Positions 1-9,262 of a DNA stretch of 31,550 nucleotides are shown here, in pieces. The position numbers and the translations under genes were made by a program. The DNA comes from Daphnia carinata (lineage: Eukaryota > Arthropoda > Branchiopoda > Diplostraca > Daphniidae), in NCBI RefSeq assembly GCF_022539665.2, contig NW_026712556.1:1-31550 (forward strand), in the 5' to 3' direction. The notes beneath the pieces are model-generated. The model was given only the letters and a program-made list of their open reading frames with translations. It was not told the origin of the DNA and did no database searches. The first letter of the stretch is position 1. Every line of letters begins with the position of its first letter.

Positions 1-2030
1 TTGAATATAGATCATGAAACTGATTCTATAACACTATATTCACATTGAATACACGTATATTTGATGCTGTTTGAATGTAGATATGGTAACTTATTGTATC
101 ACACTATATTCACATTGAATACACGTATATTTGATGCTGTTTGAATGTAGATATTGAAACTGATTCTATAACACTATATTCACATTGAATACACGTATAT
201 TTGATGCTGTTTGAATGTAGATATGAAACTGATTGTATCACACTATATTCACATTGAATACACGTATATTTGATGCTGTTTGAATGTAGATCATGAAACT
301 GATTCTATAACACTATATTCACATTGAATACACGTATATTTGATGCTGTTTGAATGTAGATATTGAAACTGATTCTATAACACTATATTCACATTGAATA
401 CACGTATATTTGATGCTGTTTGAATGTAGATATTGAAACTGATTGTATAACACTATATTCACATTGAATACACGTATATTTGATGCTGTTTGAATGTAGA
501 TATTGAAACTGATTCTATAACACTATATTCACATTGAATACACGTATATTTGATGCTGTTTGAATGTAGATATTGAAACTGATTCTATAACACTATATTC
601 ACATTGAATACACGTATATTTGATGCTGTTTGAATGTAGATATGAAACTGATTGTATCACACTATATTCACATTGAATACACGTATATTTGATGCTGTTT
701 GAATGTAGATATTGAAACTGATTCTATAACACTATATTCACATTGAATACACGTATATTTGATGCTGTTTGAATGTAGATATTGAAACTGATTCTATCAC
801 ACTATATTCACATTGAATACACGTATATTTGATGCTGTTTGAATGTAGATATTGAAACTGATTCTATAACACTATATTCACATTGAATACACGTATATTT
901 GATGCTGTTTGAATGTAGATATTGAAACTGATTCTATAACACTATATTCACATTGAATACACGTATATTTGATGCTGTTTGAATGTAGATATGAAACTGA
1001 TTCTATAACACTATATTCACATTGAATACACGTATATTTGATGCTGTTTGAATGTAGATATTGAAACTGATTCTATAACACTATATTCACATTGAATACA
1101 CGTATATTTGATGCTGTTTGAATGTAGATATTGAAACTGATTGTATCACACTATATTCACATTGAATACACGTATATTTGATGCTGTTTGAATGTAGATC
1201 ATGAAACTGATTCTATAACACTATAATCACATTGAATACACGTATATTTGATGCTGTTTGATTGTAGATATGGTAACTTATTGTATCACACTATATTCAC
1301 ATTGAATACACGTATATTTGATGCTGTTTGAATGTAGATATTGAAACTGACTGTATAACACTATATTCACATTGAATACACGTATATTTGATGCTGTTTG
1401 AATGTAGATATTGAAACTGATTCTATAACACTATATTCACATTGAATACACGTATATTTGATGCTGTTTGAATGTAGATATTGAAACTGATTCTATAACA
1501 CTATATTCACATTGAATACACGTATATTTGATGCTGTTTGAATGTAGATATTGAAACTGATTCTATAACACTATATTCACATTGAATACACGTATATTTG
1601 ATGCTGTTTGAATGTAGATCATGAAACTGATTCTATAACACTATATTCACATTGAATACACGTATATTTGATGCTGTTTGAATGTAGATATTGAAACTGA
1701 TTGTATCACACTATATTCACATTGAATACACGTATATTTGATGCTGTTTGAATGTAGATATTGAAACTGATTCTATCACACTATATTCACATTGAATACA
1801 CGTATATTTGATGCTGTTTGAATGTAGATATTGAAACTGATTCTATAACACTATATTCACATTGAATACACGTATATTTGATGCTGTTTGAATGTAGATA
1901 TTGAAACTCATTGTATCATACTATATTCACATTGAATACACGTATATTTAATGCTGTTTGAATGTAGATCAAGAAACTGATTCAATAACACTAAATTCAG
2001 ATTGAATACACGGATATTTGATGCTGTTTG

Positions 2031-2453
2031 AATGTAAATCATGATACTGATTCTATAACACTATATTCACATTGAATACACGTATATTTGATGCTGTTTG
2101 AATGTAGATCATTAAACTGATTCTGTAACACTATATTCACATTGAATACACGTATATTTGATGCTGTTTGAATGTAGATCATTAAACTGATTCTATAACA
2201 CTATATTCACATTGAATACACGTATATTTGATGCTGTTTGAATGTAGATATGGAAACTTATTGTATCACACTATATTCTTAATGAATACACGTATATTTG
2301 ATGCTGTTTGAATGTAGATATGGAAACTTATTGTATCACACTATATTCACAATGAATACACGTATATTTGATGCTGTTTGAATGTAAATCATAATACTGA
2401 TTCTTTAACACTATATTCACATTGAATACACGTATATTTGATGCTGTTTGAAT
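2031..2453. repeat. Higher-order block of satellite A, copy 1
   Basis: A run of six variant monomers in a fixed order (types AATCATGATACTG, ATCATTAAACTG with TTCTGTAAC, ATCATTAAACTG, ATATGGAAAC with ATTCTTAATG, ATATGGAAAC, AATCATAATACTG). The same order recurs at 2539-2961. By eye the two blocks match throughout, including the rare variants. Confidence 0.85.
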
Positions 2454-2538
2454 TTAGATTTTGCTGTTTATTTAGATTTTGAAACACACTATATCACACT
2501 ATATTCACATTGAATACACGTATATTTGATGCTGTTTG

Positions 2539-2961
2539 AATGTAAATCATGATACTGATTCTATAACACTATATTCACATTGAATACACGTATATTTGAT
2601 GCTGTTTGAATGTAGATCATTAAACTGATTCTGTAACACTATATTCACATTGAATACACGTATATTTGATGCTGTTTGAATGTAGATCATTAAACTGATT
2701 CTATAACACTATATTCACATTGAATACACGTATATTTGATGCTGTTTGAATGTAGATATGGAAACTTATTGTATCACACTATATTCTTAATGAATACACG
2801 TATATTTGATGCTGTTTGAATGTAGATATGGAAACTTATTGTATCACACTATATTCACAATGAATACACGTATATTTGATGCTGTTTGAATGTAAATCAT
2901 AATACTGATTCTTTAACACTATATTCACATTGAATACACGTATATTTGATGCTGTTTGAAT
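2539..2961. repeat. Higher-order block of satellite A, copy 2
   Basis: This repeats the 2031-2453 block with an offset of 508 bases (seven monomers plus the 18-base insertion near 2460). It diverges from copy 1 exactly where copy 1 runs into the odd TTTAGATTTT monomer. This is a segmental duplication inside the array. Confidence 0.85.
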
Positions 2962-4459
2962 GTAGATCATGAAACTGATTCTATAACACTATATTCACAT
3001 TGAATACACGTATATTTGATGCTGTTTGATTGTAGATATTGAAACTGATTCTATAACACTATATTCACATTGAATACACGTATATTTGATGCTGTTTGAA
3101 TGTTGATATTGAAACTCACTGTATCATACTATATTCGCATTGAATACACGTATACTTGATGCTGTTTGAATGTAGATCATGAAACTGATTCTATAACACT
3201 ATATTCACATTGAATACATGTATATTTGATGCTGTTTGAATGTAGATCATTAAACTGATTCTATAACACTATATTCACATTGAATACACGTATATTTGAT
3301 GCTGTTTGAATGTAGATATTGAAACTCACTGTATCAAACTATATTCACATTGAATACACGTATATTTGATGCTGTTTGAATGTAAATCATGATACTGATT
3401 CTATAACACTATATTCACATTCAATACACGTATATTTGATGCTGTTTGAATTTAGATTTTGAAACACACTATATCACACTATATTCACATTGAATACACG
3501 TATATTTGATGCTGTTTGAATGTAAATCATGATACTGATTCTATAACACTATATTCACATTGAATACACGTATATTTGATGCTGTTTGAATGTAGATATT
3601 GAAACTGATTCTATAACACTATATTCACATTGAATACACGTATATTTGATGCTGTTTGAATGTAGATCATTAAACTGATTCTATAACACTATATTCACAT
3701 TGAATACACGTATATTTGATGCTGTTTGAATGTAGATCATTAAACTGATTCTATAACACTATATTCACATTGAATACACGTATATTTGATGCTGTTTGAA
3801 TGTAGATATGGAAACTTATTGTATCACACTATATTCACAATGAATACACGTATATTTGATGCTGTTTGAATGTAGATATGGAAACTTATTGTATCACACT
3901 ATATTCACAATGAATACACGTATATTTGATGCTGTTTGAATGTAGATCATGAAACTGATTCTATAACACTATATTCACAATGAATACACGTATATTTGAT
4001 GCTGTTTGAATGTAGATCATGAAACTGATTCTATAACACTATATTCACATTGAATACACGTATATTTGATGCTGTTTGAATGTAGATATTGAAACTCATT
4101 CTATAACACTATATTCACATTGAATACATGTATATTTGATGCTGTTTAAATGTAGATATTGAAACTGATTCTATAACACTATATTCACATTTAATACACG
4201 TATATTTGATGCTGTTTGATTGTAGATATGGAAACTTATTGTATCACACTATATTCACAATGAATACATGTATATTTGATGCTGTTTGAATGTAGATCAT
4301 GAAACTGATTCTATAACACTATATTCACATTGAATACACGTATATTTGATGCTGTTTGAATGTAGATATGGAAACTTATTGTATCACACTATATTCACAT
4401 TGAATACACGTATATTTGATGCTGTTTGAATGTATATCATTAAACTGATTCTATAACAC

Positions 4460-4660
4460 TGTAACGAGCCCACAGGCTATCCGAAGACAGCCACACCCTC
4501 AACATCCCTCAAGCGTTTCACAAGTGAAAGTGAACGTGTCCCCTCCCATTTTACCTTCATTTTGTATGTGTGTTAGTAGTATAAATACTGCATGATTGTA
4601 ACATGTAATTCGGACTTGTTACGACAATCCACTGCAATACACAAGGTTTGAAACTTTACA
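4460..4660 (+). repeat. 5' LTR of the Gypsy-type element
   Basis: 201 bp, TGTAACGAGCCC to AAACTTTACA, repeated at 25080-25280 with four substitutions (one A/G near its base 30, one G/A near base 77, and GA/TT just after the TATA box). It begins TG and ends CA. A TATA-like element lies at 4580. No clear AATAAA signal is seen in it. Confidence 0.95.
4580..4587 (+). promoter_or_regulatory. TATA box of the Gypsy 5' LTR
   Basis: TATAAATA in the middle third of the LTR. Transcription would be expected to start about 25-30 bases downstream, near 4607-4615. From there to the splice donor at 4794 there is no ATG. The start site itself is inferred. Confidence 0.6.
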
Positions 4661-4662
4661 AT

Positions 4663-4679
4663 TGGAGGTCCCAACGAGA
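4663..4679 (+). other. Primer-binding site, tRNA-Gln-like
   Basis: TGGAGGTCCCAACGAGA begins two bases after the LTR end. Its reverse complement matches the 3' end of animal tRNA-Gln (acceptor strand TGGGACC, discriminator T, then CCA) with one mismatch in the T stem, as I recall that tRNA. Its position directly after the LTR is right for minus-strand priming. Confidence 0.8.
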
Positions 4680-4790
4680 CTCACACTTGTTGTCCAGTAC
4701 AAAGTTTCTACCCGTACCTTATTTCAGTGATTGTTCTCTACACTTCCCCGACGAGTCTCCAACAACTCTACCAGACCAAGGAACACCATC

Positions 4791-4800
4791 AAAGGTAAGC
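4791..4800 (+). promoter_or_regulatory. Candidate splice donor in the Gypsy leader
   Basis: AAAG/GTAAGC is a near-consensus 5' splice site between 4794 and 4795, eight bases before the gag ATG at 4803. Errantiviruses make env RNA by splicing a short leader to an acceptor at the end of pol; this donor fits that plan. Use of this site would remove the gag start and join an AUG-free leader to the env or ankyrin acceptors. Confidence 0.6.
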
Positions 4801-4802
4801 GA

Positions 4803-7646
4803 ATGCCGCTTGATCATATTGTATCAGAGACTACTCGTAAGGAGAATACTTTGTATCCGAACATTGCTGACGAACTATCTCCACCGTTGTACCCCGTATT
4901 TCGCGAGCCAGACACAACCAACCAAAATCCCAACTACTCTCGAGAAAAATTTTTAGACCACTGGAAAACTCTTGTGGACTTAGAATTTGAACAAGAAGTA
5001 GAACAAAACAAAACCTATCAGACTACCACGACAAAAGCAAAAATCCAACAAATAGAATCCAAAAAACAAGAAGTTATTAAAGAGACCCACAACGCATTAC
5101 AATTGTATTCATATACGTTGTTAGAACCATCGTTGCAAGTACCAAGTGGTATAACAGCAGAAACTATTACAAACACCACAAAGACAGTCAAAAATTACGT
5201 AGAATCCCTTGGTGGCAACACCGAAAACCTTGACAGTTTATTACAGCAAATTAGCATTGTACATGGTAAAGAGAAAGAATTCTTATTAGGTACCAGCCGT
5301 ATTTTACAAAGAGAAGTAGTACTTGCGCAGATTACAGAGAAAAAATGTTCGTCTGAACTCCATTTTGAGTTACAGAGCTTAAGAAAGCAGCTAGAGAGCA
5401 ACAAGAAAAAGGCAAAGAGAAAGAAGAAAAAGACCAAATACACCTTAAGTAGCTCCCTTGAACAACTCCAAGAAAGTAACGAAACTCTAAAAAACTCCCT
5501 TGAAAAAACTGCCAATCGAATAAGCGAATTAGAAACAAGCCTTGAAAGTGCCACAGCAACAGAAAACCAACTACAAAACCTGTTACAAAAAAAAGAAGCC
5601 AATATCATAGCAGTTGAGAGAGAAGGGCAAGAAATAATTAGCAAACTTCAAAGTGAAAGAAAACAACTGGTTACGAAGTTAGAAACCGCCGAGAAACAGA
5701 TAAAAGCAACTTTAGAAACAAACAAACAACTTCAGACAGATACAAAAGAAACAAAAGAGATCCTTGAAAAAACCTTAACAGAAAAAGTCGCCTTACGAAG
5801 AAGTCTGATAGATATTACTACAAAGAATAAAAATCTTGAAACAGAATTACAAAAAATCAACGCGCAGACAATAAACCAAGAAGAAAAGATTAAGTATCTG
5901 GAAAACAGGATAAGAGAATATAGAAAGCAACAGGTAACATTCGCTGAAACCGAAGACTTAGACAACTCCAACGAACCAGGAGAGATAACGAAATTAGTAA
6001 GTGAGATAAACGACCTAACCTCAATAACAGAAGGAGACAAATCCCTTCACTTCGAGTTAGAATCTGAACAAGTTGAAAAACTACAGCAACTCAACAACGA
6101 CCTACAGAACCAAATCGAGATCCAAAACGACAACCTTATTCAACTAGAGCGAAAGTACCAAACTCTCAAAAACAAAATCGAAATGGGACTTTCACACAAA
6201 GAAGCTTCAAGAATTGACCGCGACACAACAGATACCGATAGCCTTGATACATCCACAACCCAACCAATTGTAAAAGCATTAGGAGAATTATTTTCCAGAG
6301 AAGACAAAAAGTCAATTCCAATCTTCAAAGGGAAAAGTACTGATAAACTAATAACAGAATGGCTGAAGGACGCCGAACATGTCACACGCAACAACGACTG
6401 GGACGACAACCAAAAAATACGATTCTTCTCTGACAGACTAAAAGGCGATGCCTTAGAATGGCATGGAAACTACGTGGAAGAGCAAGGTGACGAATTAAGT
6501 TATGACGAATGGAAAACTGCCATTATTGGAAGATTCCAGGATGCATACGACTTAGCAGCACAAAGAAAAAAGTTATCCACACTAAAACAAAAACCTGAAG
6601 AGAAATGCAAAGCCTTTATTTCAAGAATCAACAGTCTCTACGAGTCCATTGAAGGCAAAGAAGAAAAATCTGACCAAAACCAGACCATAGTTGAAGGTCG
6701 ACTCATAAACACAGTCAAAAGAATGAGAGATTATACCAAAATCAAAATTCTGATGCAAGGCATTTTACCAAAATTCAGAGCAGAGCTCTATTTTCGAATG
6801 CCCGAAGACCCTGAAGATTTTGATCAGCTTTGTAAACAATTAATCATATCCGAAGGTATCCTATATAGCAAGGAAACTGCAGAAGATAAGGAAATAAATG
6901 CGGTGATAGCAGGGATAACGCACCACGAGAAACAACAAGACAACGAACTTTCACAACAAAAGACAGAAATTGAATTCTTAAAACAAAAAATTCAGGAACT
7001 GGAAAAAACTAATAAAAACCGTAACTTGGCACAGGATACTGATATAACCGTAGCAGCAGCAGATCGATACGAACCAAGATCCTCACGATCAAGTGATCGG
7101 TACTCCAGATCACAAAATCCGCGAGTTCGATTCGACGACAGATCAAATAGCAGAGGCCCCAGTAGTGACCGAAATTTCGGCCGAAGCAGGGAGAACAGCC
7201 CATACCGCAACAATTATACTTCACCACGAAGACAAGGTACTTCCCCAGGGTATCGACAACCCAATTACCCTTCATATCAACAAACACCGAGACCTTCATA
7301 CAACAACGGACCGACCCATTACAATCAACCACACTTTCAACCGAGCAACAATCAACAAGCGTATCACCAAAACCCAGGTTATCCACGACAATACCCGCAG
7401 CAACGACAAAACCAGCCGAACACCCACGACACTCTTGGAAATAAGATTATTATCTGTTACAAGTGCAATAAAAAGGACACATTGCACGAGAATGTTGGAC
7501 AGATATGGCACGTATCAACAACCCGAACCACCGTCCAATGCAGTAAACACAATATCCCTACCAACCAACCCTTTAACACAAAATTTAGAAATAGCGATAC
7601 CCAAACTAATCCGTATACCAGTAAGAATTTTTGGAAAAGAAATTAA
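4803..7646 (+). CDS. gag: Gag-like polyprotein with long coiled coil; frameshifted in its zinc knuckle
   Basis: Structural protein of the Gypsy-type element. The frame is open from 4731, but that codon is TTG; the first ATG is at 4803. Residues about 65-465 are a Lys/Glu/Gln-rich coiled coil with a strongly basic patch (KKKAKRKKKK, near 5401-5440). Residues about 490-690 resemble the Retrotrans_gag capsid domain, with WLKDAEHVTRNNDW and a following LKGDALEWHG-type motif. Residues about 750-875 are rich in Arg, Tyr, Pro, Gln and Asn, as expected of a nucleocapsid. CYKC at 7455-7466 starts a CCHC zinc knuckle, but the His and Cys with correct spacing lie in the -1 frame, which stops at 7544-7546. 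A one-base loss near 7468-7477 is therefore likely, and codons after it up to 7646 are probably spurious. The coiled coil is far longer than in usual Gag proteins. Confidence 0.85.
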   Translation: MPLDHIVSETTRKENTLYPNIADELSPPLYPVFREPDTTNQNPNYSREKFLDHWKTLVDLEFEQEVEQNKTYQTTTTKAKIQQIESKKQEVIKETHNALQLYSYTLLEPSLQVPSGITAETITNTTKTVKNYVESLGGNTENLDSLLQQISIVHGKEKEFLLGTSRILQREVVLAQITEKKCSSELHFELQSLRKQLESNKKKAKRKKKKTKYTLSSSLEQLQESNETLKNSLEKTANRISELETSLESATATENQLQNLLQKKEANIIAVEREGQEIISKLQSERKQLVTKLETAEKQIKATLETNKQLQTDTKETKEILEKTLTEKVALRRSLIDITTKNKNLETELQKINAQTINQEEKIKYLENRIREYRKQQVTFAETEDLDNSNEPGEITKLVSEINDLTSITEGDKSLHFELESEQVEKLQQLNNDLQNQIEIQNDNLIQLERKYQTLKNKIEMGLSHKEASRIDRDTTDTDSLDTSTTQPIVKALGELFSREDKKSIPIFKGKSTDKLITEWLKDAEHVTRNNDWDDNQKIRFFSDRLKGDALEWHGNYVEEQGDELSYDEWKTAIIGRFQDAYDLAAQRKKLSTLKQKPEEKCKAFISRINSLYESIEGKEEKSDQNQTIVEGRLINTVKRMRDYTKIKILMQGILPKFRAELYFRMPEDPEDFDQLCKQLIISEGILYSKETAEDKEINAVIAGITHHEKQQDNELSQQKTEIEFLKQKIQELEKTNKNRNLAQDTDITVAAADRYEPRSSRSSDRYSRSQNPRVRFDDRSNSRGPSSDRNFGRSRENSPYRNNYTSPRRQGTSPGYRQPNYPSYQQTPRPSYNNGPTHYNQPHFQPSNNQQAYHQNPGYPRQYPQQRQNQPNTHDTLGNKIIICYKCNKKDTLHENVGQIWHVSTTRTTVQCSKHNIPTNQPFNTKFRNSDTQTNPYTSKNFWKRN

Positions 7647-8937
7647 GGCTTTAGTAGACACAGGAGCAGCAGCCAGTTTAGTTTCTGACAGCATATTTTT
7701 TAATCTAAAGGAGTATGAAGAACTTAAACATGTTAAAGACTCCCCTTCGCCAATATTTAGAACGGTGTCAGGAGAAATACTAAAATCGAAAGGGAAATAT
7801 GGATTTTCAATCACCATTAACACCAATCACGTCATTAAGCATGATTTCTTTATTATGGAAAACTTGAACGAAACTTGCATATTAGGATTAGACTTCTTAT
7901 CGAGCAACAATGTAAAAATTAATACTAAAAACAGGCAGATCAATTACGATCATTCCGGAAAAGAACATGGCTTTGGTAAAAACACACTCCCAGTATATAG
8001 CATAACTTTTGGCAAGACAGGTATTAATATTCCACTCCTCCCAGACCGTTCGTCAGATAGTAACTACAACAACGATCTGACAGTAGCAGATTATCGCAGC
8101 CTAGAATCTTTCTCCCAATCAGAAATTAACAAGAAATCTAAGCGAATTGGACAAACCCAAGAGAGTGAAACGACTAACATCTCCGACGAGATACGCATTA
8201 AAATTGAAAATCTATTGAAGAAACACGAAACTCTATTTGCAGAAAGAGAATCAGATTTGGGTCTAGCAACTGATGTAAAACATTCCATTAACATAGGATA
8301 CAACGCCCCAATTACTCAACGATTGCGTAGAACACCAGAAGCATTAAAACTAATTGTCAAAACAAAGATTGAAGTAATGGTAAATAACAATATTATTAGA
8401 GAAAGTCACAGCCCATTTGCAGCAGCAATTGTAATGGTTCCCAAAAAAGATGGAGAAATGCGTATGTGTATTGATTATAGGGCACTTAACAAAATAACCG
8501 TAAAAGACAAATACCCATTACCAAGAATCGACGACACAATTGATGCATTGAGCGGATCAGTTTACTTCTCAACATTGGACTTACTAAGTGGCTACTGGCA
8601 GATGGAGATAGAAGAAAACGACAAACACAAAACCGCCTTCATTTGTGAACTTGGACAATACGAATTTAATAGAATGCCATTTGGACTAACAAATGCACCA
8701 AGCACTTTTCAACGAGCAATGAACAACATATTGAAATCAGTATTGTTCAGGTTCACATTGGTTTACCTGGATGACATCATAGTGTTCAGTAATAATATTG
8801 CTGAACATGTGATACATCTAGAAGCAGTGTTTAAACTTCTTAAAGACGCAGGACTAAAATTAAAAAGAAAGAAATGCGAATTTTTCAAAGAAGAATTAGA
8901 CTATTTAGGATATATTGTTTCGAAAAAAGGAATGTAA
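7480..8937 (+). CDS. pol: Pol, 5' part: protease and reverse transcriptase, cut by BEL insertion
   Basis: The frame is open from 7093, but up to about 7475 it only shadows gag; I take pol to begin in the overlap with the end of gag. It has no ATG of its own near the start and lies -1 to the original gag frame, so expression by -1 ribosomal frameshifting, usual for errantiviruses, is likely, although I found no clear slippery heptamer. The retroviral-type aspartic protease motif VDTGAAASLV is near 7652-7682. The reverse transcriptase follows, with MVPKKDGEMRMCIDYRALN (near 8434), FSTLDLLSGYWQ, MPFGLTNAPSTFQ and the catalytic YLDD box near 8764-8775. The frame stops at 8935-8937, only because the BEL LTR begins at 8933. 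Confidence 0.92.
   Translation, partial: HCTRMLDRYGTYQQPEPPSNAVNTISLPTNPLTQNLEIAIPKLIRIPVRIFGKEIKALVDTGAAASLVSDSIFFNLKEYEELKHVKDSPSPIFRTVSGEILKSKGKYGFSITINTNHVIKHDFFIMENLNETCILGLDFLSSNNVKINTKNRQINYDHSGKEHGFGKNTLPVYSITFGKTGINIPLLPDRSSDSNYNNDLTVADYRSLESFSQSEINKKSKRIGQTQESETTNISDEIRIKIENLLKKHETLFAERESDLGLATDVKHSINIGYNAPITQRLRRTPEALKLIVKTKIEVMVNNNIIRESHSPFAAAIVMVPKKDGEMRMCIDYRALNKITVKDKYPLPRIDDTIDALSGSVYFSTLDLLSGYWQMEIEENDKHKTAFICELGQYEFNRMPFGLTNAPSTFQRAMNNILKSVLFRFTLVYLDDIIVFSNNIAEHVIHLEAVFKLLKDAGLKLKRKKCEFFKEELDYLGYIVSKKGM
8928..8932. repeat. Target-site duplication AGGAA, left copy
   Basis: AGGAA directly precedes the BEL LTR at 8933 and recurs directly after the other LTR at 16360-16364. A 5-bp duplication fits BEL/Pao integration. 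Confidence 0.92.
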
Positions 8938-9262
8938 CGAATCTAATCTAAGGGGAAAGCTTTTATTAGATAAACTTAAACTTAATACCTTAGATTACAC
9001 GTTGGTTAGGGAGAAAATGATTTCACTGACACTTTATTCAATTTGACTCAACTTACTACAGAGACGTCTGCTCGGGGCAAATGGGAAATTAGAGAAGAAT
9101 CGGCCATTGCCGATATCGGCCACCAAGAAGACTATGGTAAACAGCGCCTCTGGTGGCATACAGAAAAATAACATAAACTAAACATTAATAATAGCAGATC
9201 TTCTGAGGGGTCTTCCAAATCTGGAAACCCCGTAGTTGTTGTCATGTTCGGAATCCACAACA
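8933..9262 (-). repeat. 3' LTR of the BEL/Pao element
   Basis: 330 bp; on the minus strand it begins TGTTGTGG and ends TTCGTTACA. It matches 16030-16359 exactly by eye. Its first 85 bases hold the last 27 codons and stop of gag-pol. Two AATAAA signals lie on the minus strand at 9033-9038 and 8962-8967. A perfect 12-bp palindrome, GCCGATATCGGC, lies at 9109-9120. Confidence 0.97.
9033..9038 (-). terminator. Polyadenylation signal AATAAA in the BEL 3' LTR
   Basis: TTTATT on the plus strand, AATAAA in the sense of the element, about 100 bases from the LTR end. A second one lies at 8962-8967. Which one is used cannot be told. Confidence 0.5.

Larger units (their letters stand above)
1..4459. repeat. 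Satellite A array, 70-bp monomer
   Basis: About 64 head-to-tail copies of a 70-bp AT-rich monomer; some are 69 bp (atatgaaact instead of atattgaaact) and one near 2452-2500 carries about 18 extra bases. Most of the monomer, from ACACTATATTCACATTG to GTTTGAATGTAGAT, is nearly invariant. A short segment of about 20 bases (the ATTGAAACTGATTCTATA region) varies between a few recurring types: ATTGAAACTGATTC, CATGAAACTGATTC, CATTAAACTGATTC and ATGGAAACTTATTG. Monomers in the first 1.9 kb are more uniform than those after it. The array ends abruptly, in mid-monomer, at the LTR at 4460. No gene is seen in it. It is typical of centromeric, pericentromeric or subtelomeric satellite; its location cannot be told from the sequence. 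Confidence 0.97.

Noticed and set aside
1-4459. CRISPR-like array
   Set aside because: The 70-bp units follow each other with no unique spacers; the variable part has only a few recurring types, and the window is eukaryotic.
4731-4802. Gag starting at 4731
   Set aside because: That codon is TTG. The first ATG in frame is at 4803, just after a splice donor, which fits gag better.
4648-4956. Short plus-strand frame starting at the LTR end
   Set aside because: It starts at TTG, spans the primer-binding site and leader, and overlaps gag in another frame.
5195-5644. 149-codon minus-strand frame opposite gag
   Set aside because: It is Phe/Leu/Ser-rich because it is the complement of Lys/Glu/Gln coiled-coil codons.
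7476-7546. Slippery heptamer for gag-pol frameshifting
   Set aside because: No X XXY YYZ heptamer in the correct phase was found; the A-rich run at the zinc knuckle does not fit the phase.
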